Of a DNA stretch of 64,000 bases, positions 8,740 to 17,558 are shown piece by piece; within the stretch, counting starts at the first letter, position 1, and every line of letters begins with the position of its first letter. Below the pieces are notes generated by a model. The model was not told the DNA's origin and ran no database searches. It was given only the letters and a program-made list of their open reading frames with translations. Origin of the DNA: Planococcus halotolerans (GTDB lineage: Bacteria > Bacillota > Bacilli > Bacillales_A > Planococcaceae); assembly GCF_003289955.1 (NCBI RefSeq), contig NZ_QLZR01000002.1, positions 124,001 to 188,000 on the forward strand. Reading direction: 5' to 3'. A program made the translations under genes and the position numbers.

Positions 8740-9330
8740 CGACAGCCACTTTGGCGGAGTATTTTTGGACCAGTAAATATCGCCCAATGTGATATGCTGC
8801 TGGAAATCATCTTCCTCCAAATGGTAATGGAAGTTGAAGTAATAACCGTCCTGCGGTTTCTTCTCTGTACGTACGTGGAAACGGATTTTATCCTTATTGG
8901 TTTCGGTGTCGTAGATATGAAAAATCTTTTCGGAATGCTCACCGGAAGGCTTTTGAGAAATCGCCAGCCTGCGCAAGCTATCTGAATCTACTTGGGCAAG
9001 ATGCAGATCGATCGCCTGCTGGATGTTCGGCAAAATGGCCGTCTTGAATTCATCCCCGATAACAGGACCAATACGCGAACCGAATTTCATGTAGGCTTGC
9101 TCTTCGGCGGTCTGATGCACTGTATCAAGTATGGTCGGATTATTGTAATAGAATTCAGATGGGTCCAGCCAATCGTATGTAGTTTGAGTATTCGGACTTT
9201 TTTCCGCATGGGTTTTGAGTTCCGGCTTGTCTTCCAGCAATGATTCCCAAATCGTATGGTTAGGAGGAATCATACCGAGGCTCAGGACAGCTACTGCAAT
9301 CACCAGCGATTTTTGCCACCAATTTTTCAT
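8737..9330 (-). CDS. ypjP: YpjP-family exported protein
   Basis: 197 residues with an N-terminal signal or anchor segment (WWQKSLVIAVAVLSLGMIPP), no lipobox cysteine, and a globular remainder with the paired motif DGYYFNFHYHLEEDDF near the C-terminus. This fits YpjP, whose gene lies beside thyB in B. subtilis; function unknown. I use ATG at 9330, preceded by GAAGGTGATTGAG, not the longer frame starting at 9366. It is separated from thyA by 590 bp of repeats, unlike B. subtilis. Confidence 0.85.
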   Translation of the reverse strand: MKNWWQKSLVIAVAVLSLGMIPPNHTIWESLLEDKPELKTHAEKSPNTQTTYDWLDPSEFYYNNPTILDTVHQTAEEQAYMKFGSRIGPVIGDEFKTAILPNIQQAIDLHLAQVDSDSLRRLAISQKPSGEHSEKIFHIYDTETNKDKIRFHVRTEKKPQDGYYFNFHYHLEEDDFQQHITLGDIYWSKNTPPKWLS

Positions 9331-9478
9331 CTCAATCACCTTCAATTTCGAACAATTTGTAAACAACTTTGTTTAATTATACGAATTATAATGGTAAAGG
9401 TTTCATCTTCTTGAAATTCATTGTACAATAAAATCAGCAAATACGCGCTGTTTTTTTTTGAAAAAGGAGGAATTTTTC

Positions 9479-9556
9479 ATGGATGCATCGATCCTTATCG
9501 GCCTGGGTCTCCTGCTTATGCTCGGGTACTTGACTTCATTAAGCTTCACTGACTAA
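9479..9556 (+). CDS. 25-residue hydrophobic microprotein
   Basis: A short reading frame beginning MDASILIGLGLLLMLGYL and ending in SFTD, with one predicted membrane helix. It is supported by an almost ideal ribosome site, AAAGGAGG with 8 nt to the ATG, and by a strong terminator 12 nt after its stop (9568-9602). Nothing else in 9331-9606 would need that ribosome site. No family recognised. Single-helix proteins of this kind often bind and tune a larger membrane protein, but that is only analogy. Confidence 0.65.
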   Translation: MDASILIGLGLLLMLGYLTSLSFTD

Positions 9557-9567
9557 TAATTTTACAG

Positions 9568-9602
9568 CTAAAAGCCCTTCCTGCTTCGGGAAGGGCTTTT
9601 AG
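9568..9602. terminator. Bidirectional terminator
   Basis: Perfect 14-bp stem CTAAAAGCCCTTCC / GGAAGGGCTTTTAG with a 7-nt loop. It can end the microprotein gene on the plus strand and the methyltransferase gene (stop at 9607) on the minus strand. Confidence 0.85.
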
Positions 9603-9606
9603 CGTT

Positions 9607-10380
9607 TCATTTTATTTTGATTACTCCATAATGGAATTTCGTGTTCGGACGGACACGCCGTTCAAATCCGAACCGTTCAAAATCCTGCGAACGGAAATGC
9701 GCCTTCAATACAACTGCTTTTTTGGCGACTCTTTTTGCTTCTTCCATCCATTCATCCGTCAGCTGACCCATATTGGCACTAGAACGTACGGGAGTGAAAT
9801 TGGATGCTTCTTTGATTTCTTCGGTAAACATCGGATCCATGTAAATAATATCGAAGACACCGTTGTCCAGTGTTTTCAAATAATCGATTGCGTCCAAACT
9901 TACGACGCGAACCCTTCTCATCGCTTCTGTCAGATGCGGCATCGCATCATAGCGGGACAGCCCCTTTTTAAGAATATAGGCTATATTCGGGTTGCTCTCA
10001 CAGCCCACGACGTTTCCATCAGAACCTATATATTGCGACACTGTGATTGCATCCGAAGCCATACCAAGGGTGCAATCAAGGAAACTGTCGCTTCGTGCGA
10101 GACCCGAAACTTCTATAAGAGGATCCCTTTCCAATGGCCGCTTAGTGCGGAAAGCCGCTGAATTCGGGTGAAAAAAGAACGGCTCTGTTTTACCCATTGG
10201 ATAAAACTCAAGCCGTTCTTTTGAAGCCACCAGGATATCCGATTGTTCGTCGGCATGTATTCTGTCTATCGAACGTTTATTGCGGACGATGAATTGGATA
10301 TCCAGCTCCCCAGCAATCCTTTCAGCTTCTGCAATAGTGTCTGCAGTCGGCCGATATGCTGTCGTGACAATCGTTCCCAT
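9607..10380 (-). CDS. ypiP: YpiP-like SAM-dependent methyltransferase
   Basis: 257 residues. The middle part has a Rossmann methyltransferase core: motif I DCTLGMASDA, acidic end of strand 2 in VVGCESNP, and catalytic DPMF in IIYMDPMFTEE, which resembles the DPMFP loop of the 16S rRNA guanine methyltransferase RsmJ. An N-terminal region of about 85 residues (TTAYRPTADTIAEAERIAGELDIQF) precedes it. Target not known; an RNA base is likely from the motif. Its ATG overlaps the stop of the bacilliredoxin gene by one base (TAATG). Confidence 0.85.
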   Translation of the reverse strand: MGTIVTTAYRPTADTIAEAERIAGELDIQFIVRNKRSIDRIHADEQSDILVASKERLEFYPMGKTEPFFFHPNSAAFRTKRPLERDPLIEVSGLARSDSFLDCTLGMASDAITVSQYIGSDGNVVGCESNPNIAYILKKGLSRYDAMPHLTEAMRRVRVVSLDAIDYLKTLDNGVFDIIYMDPMFTEEIKEASNFTPVRSSANMGQLTDEWMEEAKRVAKKAVVLKAHFRSQDFERFGFERRVRPNTKFHYGVIKIK

Positions 10381-10814
10381 TATTCAGCGACCTGTTCCAA
10401 GGCCTGTTTCAGATTATCACGGATATGTTCAACCGAATGGTCTTCAATCTGTTCGCGCGGAATGAAATATGCAAGTTCCCCGTCTTTTAAAACTGCGATG
10501 GAAGGCGACGATGGCGGTACATCTTCAAAATAGCTTCTCATCTGTGCAGTCGCTTCTTTTTCCTGCCCCGCAAACACCGTCACTAGATGATCCGGTTTTG
10601 CTTCCGTGCTGTTAAGTGCTTCGATGACCCCTGGACGTGCAAGCCCTGCTGCACAGCCGCATACCGAGTTGATTACGGCCAGTGTTGTGCCTTTTGCTTC
10701 GCTGATATGTTCATTTACATCTTCCGGCGTCAGCAATTCCTTAAAGCCATGGTCAGTCAATTCTTTGCGCATCGGTGTTACGATGCCTTTCATATATTCA
10801 TCATATGCATTCAT
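10380..10814 (-). CDS. brxA: Bacilliredoxin (BrxA/BrxB, YphP/YqiW family)
   Basis: 144-residue cytosolic thiol-disulfide protein that removes bacillithiol from S-bacillithiolated proteins. The active-site CGC motif is in NSVCGCAAGLARPG, and the APSSPS-like stretch PPSSPSIAVLKDG also fits the family. ATG at 10814 with AAGGTGG at 8 nt is preferred to the GTG at 10826. It fits with bshA in the same window, since bacillithiol is its partner thiol. Whether it is the A or B paralogue is judged only by neighbours (B. subtilis yphP lies near ypgR). Confidence 0.93.
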   Translation of the reverse strand: MNAYDEYMKGIVTPMRKELTDHGFKELLTPEDVNEHISEAKGTTLAVINSVCGCAAGLARPGVIEALNSTEAKPDHLVTVFAGQEKEATAQMRSYFEDVPPSSPSIAVLKDGELAYFIPREQIEDHSVEHIRDNLKQALEQVAE

Positions 10815-10910
10815 TCCACTTACCACCTTTTTATATACTCGCTTCCTTTTACCGAAGCTCTTAATTCCATTCTAACGGAATCTTAAGGTGTTTTCATGCA
10901 TTACAGGTTA

Positions 10911-11210
10911 TTAATATTTCGGATACTCGTTATTGATGAAATTGAGGAGCTGTTCAAACTGCTCAGCTTCATACCATTCATATGGCACTTGCTGATCTAC
11001 GTTTCCGTCTTCCTTGATCTTCAGACTGGTGGCTGATAACTGCGCGATTCGCGTGTCATCAACATCGTCCCCTTTATCTGCAATCGCATATTCGCTGAAA
11101 CGTTCGCGAGTTTTATCAAATAATTCGTCTCTTGCCACTTCGTTTTTAAATTCCCACGACTCATATTTTCCCTGGCTGATTATTTCAATTGAAAAAATAT
11201 TACCCTCCAT
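10911..11210 (-). CDS. Small acidic protein of unknown function
   Basis: 99 residues from an ATG at 11210 with AAGGAGG at 8 nt. Soluble, rich in Glu and Asp, with alternating patterns (IFSIEIISQGKYESWEFKNE, then DELFDKTRERFSEYAIADKG) that suggest a small alpha/beta fold, and aromatic ends (PYEWYEAEQFEQLL). No cysteine, no signal or membrane segment. Family not recognised. It stands alone between the bacilliredoxin gene and ypgR. Confidence 0.75.
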   Translation of the reverse strand: MEGNIFSIEIISQGKYESWEFKNEVARDELFDKTRERFSEYAIADKGDDVDDTRIAQLSATSLKIKEDGNVDQQVPYEWYEAEQFEQLLNFINNEYPKY

Positions 11211-11319
11211 GTAAATGCCCTCCTTCAAGTTTTAACAAAAAATAGCTGTTTCAGAAGGTAATACCTCTTTCCAGATGCATGGAAACATTAGATATTCAAT
11301 TAAGTTGGAGCTATGACAA

Positions 11320-11361
11320 TAAAAAATAACCAGGGGCTGTGATAGCCACTGGTTATTTTCA
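11320..11361 (-). terminator. Terminator of ypgR
   Basis: On the minus strand AAAATAACCAG and CTGGTTATTTT pair, with a smaller GGCT/AGCC stem in the loop, and are followed by TTTTATTG. It lies 15 nt after the ypgR stop. Confidence 0.75.
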
Positions 11362-11375
11362 AATTTAAACTGCTT

Positions 11376-12509
11376 TTATTTCTGCTCTTTCATCGCCTGG
11401 CGGGCTTCGGTCATTTGTTTCCAAACAGAACCTTCCGCTTCTTCGCCTTGCTCAATCCGTGCAATCGCCATTTTTATCTGCAGCTTAACCTCAAATTCCG
11501 GATCGTCAGCAGCTTCCTTCAGTGCAGGTAGCGCCGCTTCTGTTCCAGTTTCGTAAAGGAACATAGCCGCACGCCAGCGGACCAGCTTGTTTTTATCTTT
11601 TAATGTCTCGATCATGATGGGTTCGAATTCTTCAAAGCCCAGATCGCTGATCGTATCGCCGGCTGTTCTGCGGACTGCCCAGCTTTTATCTTTCATAGCC
11701 CGTTCAATATACGGCACAACTGCCTTGTCATCAATATCGCCGAGATAGATTGCAGCCTGTCGGCGGATTGACATTTTTTCATCATCAAGCGCCTTATCCA
11801 GCAGCGGCAAATCCTCAAGGTCCGCTTCAATCATCTGGTCGAGCAATTGGAAACGCGTTTCCCATTCGGGAACATCAAATTCTTCCGCCGTCACTTTTCT
11901 TCCGCGCGAAACGGCTTCCTGCTTCTCAGCATCTTTTGGCTGTGTTAAAGCATCCAGCCGCTCCTGTGGATAAGCCGCTTCGATTTCTTCTACAACACTT
12001 TTGCCTATTTCATCTTTTTCTCCGTAACGGACACCGTAATCCGCCCATTTGCGCTGCATCAGGTAATTTTCTTCTGTAGGGTCCATGACAATGCTCATCG
12101 CCGTTACAAAGCGCTCAGGCATGCCAAAACGTTCTTCTGAGGCATTATCAAAAACTTTAACTTGCAGCGGTATACCTTTGAACTCCTGAACATGTACATA
12201 TACTTCCCCGTAATGCTCATCAATCTCAAGTTCCTGCTCGGTGTTGCCGCTGCCTTCGCCAAGTGCTTTGCGGACATCTGCCAGTATGTTTTCCCAGCCG
12301 AATTTGGCGATGCGCTCCACTGCGAGGAAATCCGCTACATGGTATACGCCTTTTACCCCGTCAATTGCCAGGATATTCTGGATTTCAGTTGGTGCCTCTT
12401 CGAGATTGTCCTGGTTGTAATTATGGCTTTTCCCAAATGGCAGTTCCTGATCTATGATCACTTTCATCGTATTCGGGCTTGGTGTAGGCTCAATTGTTTT
12501 GATCTTCAC
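11376..12509 (-). CDS. ypgR: Nfu-N-domain plus HEAT-repeat protein (YpgR / conserved virulence factor C)
   Basis: 377 residues. The N-terminal ~85 residues (TIEPTPSPNTMKVIIDQELP, then GVKGVYHVADFLAVERI) match the NifU/Nfu N-terminal domain, but there is no CxxC cluster-binding domain after it. The second half (from about residue 225) is a run of HEAT-like repeats (KMSIRRQAAIYLGDI, KSWAVRRTAGDTISDLG, NKLVRWRAAMFLYETG, PEFEVKLQIKMAIARIE). This is the architecture of B. subtilis YpgR and the staphylococcal conserved virulence factor C; the biochemical job is not settled. ATG at 12509 follows GGAGGGATTTTTGTG. Confidence 0.9.
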   Translation of the reverse strand: MKIKTIEPTPSPNTMKVIIDQELPFGKSHNYNQDNLEEAPTEIQNILAIDGVKGVYHVADFLAVERIAKFGWENILADVRKALGEGSGNTEQELEIDEHYGEVYVHVQEFKGIPLQVKVFDNASEERFGMPERFVTAMSIVMDPTEENYLMQRKWADYGVRYGEKDEIGKSVVEEIEAAYPQERLDALTQPKDAEKQEAVSRGRKVTAEEFDVPEWETRFQLLDQMIEADLEDLPLLDKALDDEKMSIRRQAAIYLGDIDDKAVVPYIERAMKDKSWAVRRTAGDTISDLGFEEFEPIMIETLKDKNKLVRWRAAMFLYETGTEAALPALKEAADDPEFEVKLQIKMAIARIEQGEEAEGSVWKQMTEARQAMKEQK

Positions 12510-12533
12510 AAAAATCCCTCCTGCAAGTTTTAT

Positions 12534-14417
12534 TTATCCTTCGGCCAAATCCTGGAGATACGTCCAGCGTTCCAGCTTGGTGTCATATTGCTTAGTCAAT
12601 TCATCAATTTCAGCTGTCAGTTTCCGCAGTTTATCGTAATCCGCTCCTGCTTCAGCCATTTCTTTTTCACGCTCTTCTATTTTTGATTCCAATGAAGAAA
12701 TGTCTTCCAGAATCGTGCTGTATTCCTGCTGTTCTTTATACGTCATTTTCTTTTTCGGTTCATTTTTCGGTTTTTCCGGTGTCAGTGCAGCTACCGGTAT
12801 TTTATTGTCTTCCGTCACCGGGCTTTGCTTTTCTTTGATGAATTCTGTATAAAGGCCTTGATATTCTTCAATTTTACCTGTTCCGGTTGTCCATAATTTA
12901 TGGGCGATCCGATCCAGGAAGAAGCGATCATGCGAAATCGTCAGCACGACACCCGGGAATTTTTCAAGGAAATCTTCGAGAACACCAAGTGTCTGGATAT
13001 CGAGGTCATTTGTCGGCTCATCGAGAAGCAGGATATTTGGCTGCTCCATCAATAATTTCAAAAGATACAAACGCTTACGCTCACCACCTGACAGCTTGCC
13101 AATCTGAGTGCCGTGTCCGTTTGATGGGAAAAGGAATCGTTCGAGCATCTGTGTAGCAGACAAACGGACACCTTTTTCAGCTTCATAATCGTTGGAAATT
13201 TCCTGAATGTATTCTATCATCCGCTGAGATTCATTCATCTCGGGAAGATGCTGTGTGAAATGGGCAATCTTGACCGTGCTGCCATATTCAAGTTTACCTT
13301 GGGTAGGTTCATATTCGCCTGCAATAATTTTCATGAGCGTGGATTTCCCTGCTCCGTTGGGGCCTACGATACCGATTCGGTCGCCGCCCTGCAGCAGGAA
13401 GTCAAAACCGCTGAACACCTGTTTATCCCCGAATGCCATACCCACATTTTCGCCTTCAATGATTTTCTTTCCAAGACGCTGGCTTTGCATCGACAATTCA
13501 AGAGATGTGTGGTCGTTTTCTTTCTGCACATTTTCTTTTATTTCATCGAAGCGCTGTATACGCGCTTTTTGTTTGGTTGAACGTGCTTTGGCTCCGCGCC
13601 GGATCCATTTCAATTCCGAGCGGAAGCGGTTTTCAAGCTTCTGTTGGGAAGCTGCAGCCATTTCTTCGCGCACCGCCCTGTTTTCCAAGTAATCGCCATA
13701 GTTCCCTTTATGTGTATACATAGTCTGATCGGCAATTTCAAAAATGTGCGTCGAAACAGCATCCAGGAAGTACCGGTCATGCGTCACAAAGAGCATTGCC
13801 GAGTTCATGCGCAGCAATGTTTCCTGCAGCCACTCAGTAGAAATGGCATCCAGATGGTTAGTCGGCTCATCCAAAAGTATCAAATCGCAGGGTTCTATCA
13901 ATGCTTTTGCAAGCGCCACACGCTTTCGCTGGCCTCCGGACAATTCACCAATCGGCCGGTCGAACATATCGATGCCCAGTTTAGTAAGCGCAGTTTTTGC
14001 CAATGCATTGATATCCCAGGCATTTTCACGTTCCATGCCTTCCTGGATTTTCATCAGCTCTTCCTGAAGTTCCGTCGAGCTCGAATCCGTCATCATATTT
14101 GTCAGTGCCTGTTCGTAAGATCTGTTCAATTGAAGGATCGGTGACTCACCGGAGAACACTGTTTCAAGTACTGTCAGTGATTCATCGAATTCCGGGTCTT
14201 GCTTTAAATACGTGATTTCATATTTTTTCGGATGATCCATTGAAATCGAATCCGCATCCATTTCGCCTGCCAAAATCGACATTAGCGTCGACTTGCCTGT
14301 TCCGTTGACTCCGATTAATCCGGCACGGTCGCCTGGATATAATGAAAACTCAATATCTTTGAATAAAGTTTTAGCTCCGACCGTTTTGGTCAGTTTTGTA
14401 ATATTTAAGTGGCTCAT
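12534..14417 (-). CDS. ABC-F family ATPase (YfmR/Uup type)
   Basis: 627 residues, soluble, two ABC domains and no membrane segments. Walker A GVNGTGKST (residues 36-44) and GPNGAGKST in the second half; signatures LSGGQRKRVALAKAL and LSGGERKRLYLLKL; Walker B LLDEPTNHLD and LLDEPTNDLD. The charged linker between domains and a C-terminal coiled-coil tail (YKEQQEYSTILEDISSLESKIEEREKEMAEAG) place it with YfmR/Uup, ribosome-associated factors that relieve stalled translation. The start overlaps the upstream HD-hydrolase stop as ATGA, so the two are coupled. Confidence 0.93.
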   Translation of the reverse strand: MSHLNITKLTKTVGAKTLFKDIEFSLYPGDRAGLIGVNGTGKSTLMSILAGEMDADSISMDHPKKYEITYLKQDPEFDESLTVLETVFSGESPILQLNRSYEQALTNMMTDSSSTELQEELMKIQEGMERENAWDINALAKTALTKLGIDMFDRPIGELSGGQRKRVALAKALIEPCDLILLDEPTNHLDAISTEWLQETLLRMNSAMLFVTHDRYFLDAVSTHIFEIADQTMYTHKGNYGDYLENRAVREEMAAASQQKLENRFRSELKWIRRGAKARSTKQKARIQRFDEIKENVQKENDHTSLELSMQSQRLGKKIIEGENVGMAFGDKQVFSGFDFLLQGGDRIGIVGPNGAGKSTLMKIIAGEYEPTQGKLEYGSTVKIAHFTQHLPEMNESQRMIEYIQEISNDYEAEKGVRLSATQMLERFLFPSNGHGTQIGKLSGGERKRLYLLKLLMEQPNILLLDEPTNDLDIQTLGVLEDFLEKFPGVVLTISHDRFFLDRIAHKLWTTGTGKIEEYQGLYTEFIKEKQSPVTEDNKIPVAALTPEKPKNEPKKKMTYKEQQEYSTILEDISSLESKIEEREKEMAEAGADYDKLRKLTAEIDELTKQYDTKLERWTYLQDLAEG

Positions 14418-15049
14418 GCATTACCATCCGTTTCTTTTTTAAGTTGCTCTAAAAAGGATAGCATAAATTGATGGCGTTCATCAGCTATTTGCTTCCCAGT
14501 GCCAGTTGTCATCGTGTATTTCAATAGAAGCAGTTTCTCATAGAAATGTGTGGTGCTGCTGGTCGGCTTGTTCCTGTACTCTTCTTCGGTCATTTCACTT
14601 CTCGGCTTTTCATCCCAGTCGTAAAGCTTTCTGCTTTTTGCGCCACCGTAGGCAAATGTCCGCGCTATCCCTATTGCACCGATGGCATCCAGCCGGTCAG
14701 CATCCTGAACGATCATTGCTTCCGGGCTGGAGGGCCGTTCGCCATTGCCGCCTTTGAATGAAACCTGGTGGATAATCTGCTTGATTTGGCTGGCTTGCGC
14801 ATGGGGCAATCCCAGAGACCCCAGAATTTCCGATTCAGGGTCAGAATCACCTTTTTTGTATTTCGGATCAGAAACATCGTGAAGAAGTACAGCCAGTTCC
14901 ACTATGAAAGGGTCAGCCTCCTCCGTTTCCATAATCCGCTTTGCGTTGTCCAATACCCTTTCGATATGCTGCCAGTCGTGGCTGGCATCGAAAGTGTCAT
15001 AAATCCCCTTAACCTTGGCTCTGCATTTTTCCAAAATATTTTCTGCCAT
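14414..15049 (-). CDS. ypgQ: HD-domain phosphohydrolase YpgQ
   Basis: 211 residues. Metal-binding HD residues: His in SHDWQHIERV (24 and 28), HD at 57-58 in AVLLHDVSDPKY, and the later Asp in VQDADRLDAIGAIGIAR. B. subtilis YpgQ of this family is reported to hydrolyse nucleoside triphosphates with Mn; the physiological role is open. It overlaps the following ABC-F gene by 4 nt. In B. subtilis ypgQ and ypgR are also close together. Confidence 0.93.
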   Translation of the reverse strand: MAENILEKCRAKVKGIYDTFDASHDWQHIERVLDNAKRIMETEEADPFIVELAVLLHDVSDPKYKKGDSDPESEILGSLGLPHAQASQIKQIIHQVSFKGGNGERPSSPEAMIVQDADRLDAIGAIGIARTFAYGGAKSRKLYDWDEKPRSEMTEEEYRNKPTSSTTHFYEKLLLLKYTMTTGTGKQIADERHQFMLSFLEQLKKETDGNA

Positions 15050-15195
15050 ACTTCCGCTCCCCGGCTATTCATTAATTTATTGAGTTTTTACTCTTAAACA
15101 GTCGATGTCAATATCATTCCCGAAGCGTCCTTTAAATGCCGTTCCATCTGCTCAGCGAATGCAACAGATAATTTTTTCTTTATTTTAATGGAAAA

Positions 15196-15224
15196 TTGAC
15201 GGTTTTACGGGCTTCGTGTATAGT
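15196..15224 (+). promoter_or_regulatory. Sigma-A promoter of cspD
   Basis: TTGACG (15196-15201), 17-nt spacer, TATAGT (15219-15224). This leaves a 5' leader of about 60 nt before the cold-shock gene, a usual place for temperature-sensitive structure in csp messages. Confidence 0.8.
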
Positions 15225-15290
15225 ATAATCCATCCATTACTGCTATGTTAATGGTACCACGAAAGTACTCAATACCAAGGGGGAACGTGC

Positions 15291-15500
15291 ATGCACCAGG
15301 GAATCGTAAAATGGTTTAACACGGAAAAAGGCTATGGTTTTATTGAGTATAACGATGGCGATGATGTATTCGTCCACTTTACCGGCATTAAAGGCGATGG
15401 TTTTCGCACATTGCAGGAAGGCAAACCCGTCTCGTTCGAGATAATTGATGGAAATCGTGGTCCGCAAGCCGCAAATGTAATACAGCTGGATTCAGAGTAA
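15291..15500 (+). CDS. cspD: Cold-shock protein CspD
   Basis: 69 residues, single cold-shock domain binding single-stranded RNA and DNA. RNP1 is KGYGFIEY and RNP2 is DVFVHFTGI. It keeps nascent RNA unfolded. ATG at 15291 follows AAGGGGG. In B. subtilis cspD lies close to ypeQ, ypeP and ypdP, as here, which is why the D paralogue is named; sequence alone cannot separate CspB, C and D. Confidence 0.93.
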   Translation: MHQGIVKWFNTEKGYGFIEYNDGDDVFVHFTGIKGDGFRTLQEGKPVSFEIIDGNRGPQAANVIQLDSE

Positions 15501-15523
15501 AATCAAAATTTTTGTAACCATAC

Positions 15524-15561
15524 AAAAAGCAGAAACGGGATTTACCGTTTCTGCTTTTTTT
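15524..15561. terminator. Terminator shared by cspD and the 652-residue gene
   Basis: AAGCAGAAACGG and CCGTTTCTGCTT pair around GATTTA, with A-run before and TTTTTTT after. It works on the plus strand for cspD and, by symmetry, on the minus strand for the gene ending at 15582. Confidence 0.85.
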
Positions 15562-15581
15562 GTTCAGCACTTTTTTCTTGT

Positions 15582-17540
15582 TTAAAGCCAAGTATATGTT
15601 TTGCCCCAACTTTCTCTGGACAATTGTTCAATTTCCTCGACATCTGCATCTTCCACCATATAAGTATCTCCCTGTTCATACGGGTTATAGTGGAAAGCAT
15701 ACATCCGTGCTGTGAATTGTTTGAATGGCAAAGAACTTTCGCCTTCCAGTTCACCGTTGCCCTGGACACTTGTCTCTATTCCCTGTCCCCAATTCTGGCC
15801 GCTGTCATTGTTCGGGTTATAGAAGTATACACGATGCTCTCCGTGAGGGTCTTCATCAATCCGCTGAATCGAGACTGCATGGAGGCCCAGCAGGTTGCCG
15901 TGCACATTTGTGATATAAATTCCGACAGGATTCGGGTAAATCATTTCATAGCCTTCATTGTATTCGGGGTGATGCGTTGCATAAAATAATCGGACAAACG
16001 CTTCGTAATCGGTAACGAAACCGGTAAGCGGATCGATGATGTTGACGAAACCTCTTTGGATCCATTCCCCGTAAAATTCAGGGTTTACCCATTTATGTCC
16101 GTCTTCACCCCGAAGTACTGTCTTTTTCATCATTTCATTATAGATTTTATCGAGATGCGGCACCAGCACACTAGAAACCGGATCCAATTCATGATGGATT
16201 TCTTCCGCTACACCGCCCTCAATTGCATTCGAATGGACCGGTGTGCCTTCAAACGTCATATCAATATCATTTTCCCGGACTGCCCGAGCGATATATTCAA
16301 GCAATTGCCCAATTCCGTGCTGTGCCCATAATGAGATGGCACGGGCAGATTGGCAGGTGGGATTTAGTCCCTGTCCAATTCCAAGAGGCTGGCCAAGAAC
16401 ATTGATGACGCCTCCCACTAACACTCCATTTGGTGTAATTCCCGCTTTGCGGTATTCGCTCTTCATGATCATTTTCCGTACATCTTGATGAAAGTCAATT
16501 TCAAAAAGCCGTCTAAGTGCAGGTAAAACTGGATCCTGCGCCAGAACGCCTCTGTCCAGCATTCTTGTTAAACCATAGATCACTTTGGAAGTAGCCGGAT
16601 GGACAGCGATTTGGATCATGTCGCGGATTAATTCGGGATTGGCGTTATAACTCGCTGTACCCATTTCAGTCAGGCCAAGCGATTCCGGAACCAGATCCGG
16701 ATACCTGCGGTTTAAATGGCGGACAAGAATTGCGTGGGCAGGAGCAACAAGACCAGTGGCTTCCATTGACTCGCGGAAAATTTGCGCTTCAGCCAGCACA
16801 GCCTGTTCATCCAATTGCGTCAACTTCTTCTGGTATTCCTTCAAATTCTGAGATTCATCAGTCAAAGGAGTTGGCGAAGAAACAGCTTTTTGGAAAGACA
16901 GCAATTTGTTTTTCGTTTCTTCCTCGATGTTTTCATCAATCATTTGAACTGCAGTTTCTATCATTTTTATAATCCGTTCCACCATGATTGGACGCTGCAC
17001 TGTCAGCCGCTCAATTTCCTCCACCAATTTATCTGCCACTGCTTTATAGGAAAGCTTGCTGCCAAGAAAACGGAAGAGCCGCTCGCCCCGCTCTATATGC
17101 TCTCCTCCAGCCACCCTGGCCTCTTCTGTTTCCGGCGGGAACAGGAAGTCCAAGTTCAGTGCCAGCACTTCATTCAGAAAAGCCGAAGCTTCTTCCGGGG
17201 GCACTCCTTCATGTTCGTAATTTCCTTCTATAATAGAAAGCATACGCAATTCGCTCATCAGTTCTACCACCGAATTGACGCCTTTGATCTTTAAGGATCC
17301 TCCGACAAATGGCGCTTCCAGGCTGGTGGCATCGGACCACGGGCCGCCATGGAATACGCCTGCTTTATCAAATTGCGGAGCAAATTCATAAAGCGTCTCG
17401 ATGCCTTCATCAGTTGAAGCCAGTTCCTGCGCTATTTGAAATACTTCTGTCTGGTACATGCTTTTCGCAAATGGCTTTGCCTCTTCCAGTGATTTCAATG
17501 CTTTTTGAAACCTGTCTTTTACAGCTGACTCAGTTGTCAT
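15582..17540 (-). CDS. 652-residue protein with possible Cys-His-Asn hydrolase triad, partner of an ATP-grasp gene
   Basis: Family not recognised. Residues 1-380 are mostly helical with charged linkers (about 160-260 looks like coiled helices). The C-terminal half contains NPTCQSAR at 393-400, and Cys396 is the only cysteine in the protein. It stands before a helix (AISLWAQHGIGQLLEY), as the nucleophile does in papain-like and transglutaminase-like folds. His554 in LLGLHAVSI begins a predicted strand and Asn575 in VYFYNPNND follows 21 residues later, the order Cys-His-Asn/Asp expected for such a fold. This is inference by eye. The gene begins 18 nt after the ATP-grasp gene, so both are almost surely co-transcribed. 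No signal peptide or membrane segment. ATG at 17540; GGGGGAATATAA precedes it. Confidence 0.85.
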   Translation of the reverse strand: MTTESAVKDRFQKALKSLEEAKPFAKSMYQTEVFQIAQELASTDEGIETLYEFAPQFDKAGVFHGGPWSDATSLEAPFVGGSLKIKGVNSVVELMSELRMLSIIEGNYEHEGVPPEEASAFLNEVLALNLDFLFPPETEEARVAGGEHIERGERLFRFLGSKLSYKAVADKLVEEIERLTVQRPIMVERIIKMIETAVQMIDENIEEETKNKLLSFQKAVSSPTPLTDESQNLKEYQKKLTQLDEQAVLAEAQIFRESMEATGLVAPAHAILVRHLNRRYPDLVPESLGLTEMGTASYNANPELIRDMIQIAVHPATSKVIYGLTRMLDRGVLAQDPVLPALRRLFEIDFHQDVRKMIMKSEYRKAGITPNGVLVGGVINVLGQPLGIGQGLNPTCQSARAISLWAQHGIGQLLEYIARAVRENDIDMTFEGTPVHSNAIEGGVAEEIHHELDPVSSVLVPHLDKIYNEMMKKTVLRGEDGHKWVNPEFYGEWIQRGFVNIIDPLTGFVTDYEAFVRLFYATHHPEYNEGYEMIYPNPVGIYITNVHGNLLGLHAVSIQRIDEDPHGEHRVYFYNPNNDSGQNWGQGIETSVQGNGELEGESSLPFKQFTARMYAFHYNPYEQGDTYMVEDADVEEIEQLSRESWGKTYTWL

Positions 17541-17558
17541 TTATATTCCCCCAGTTGA

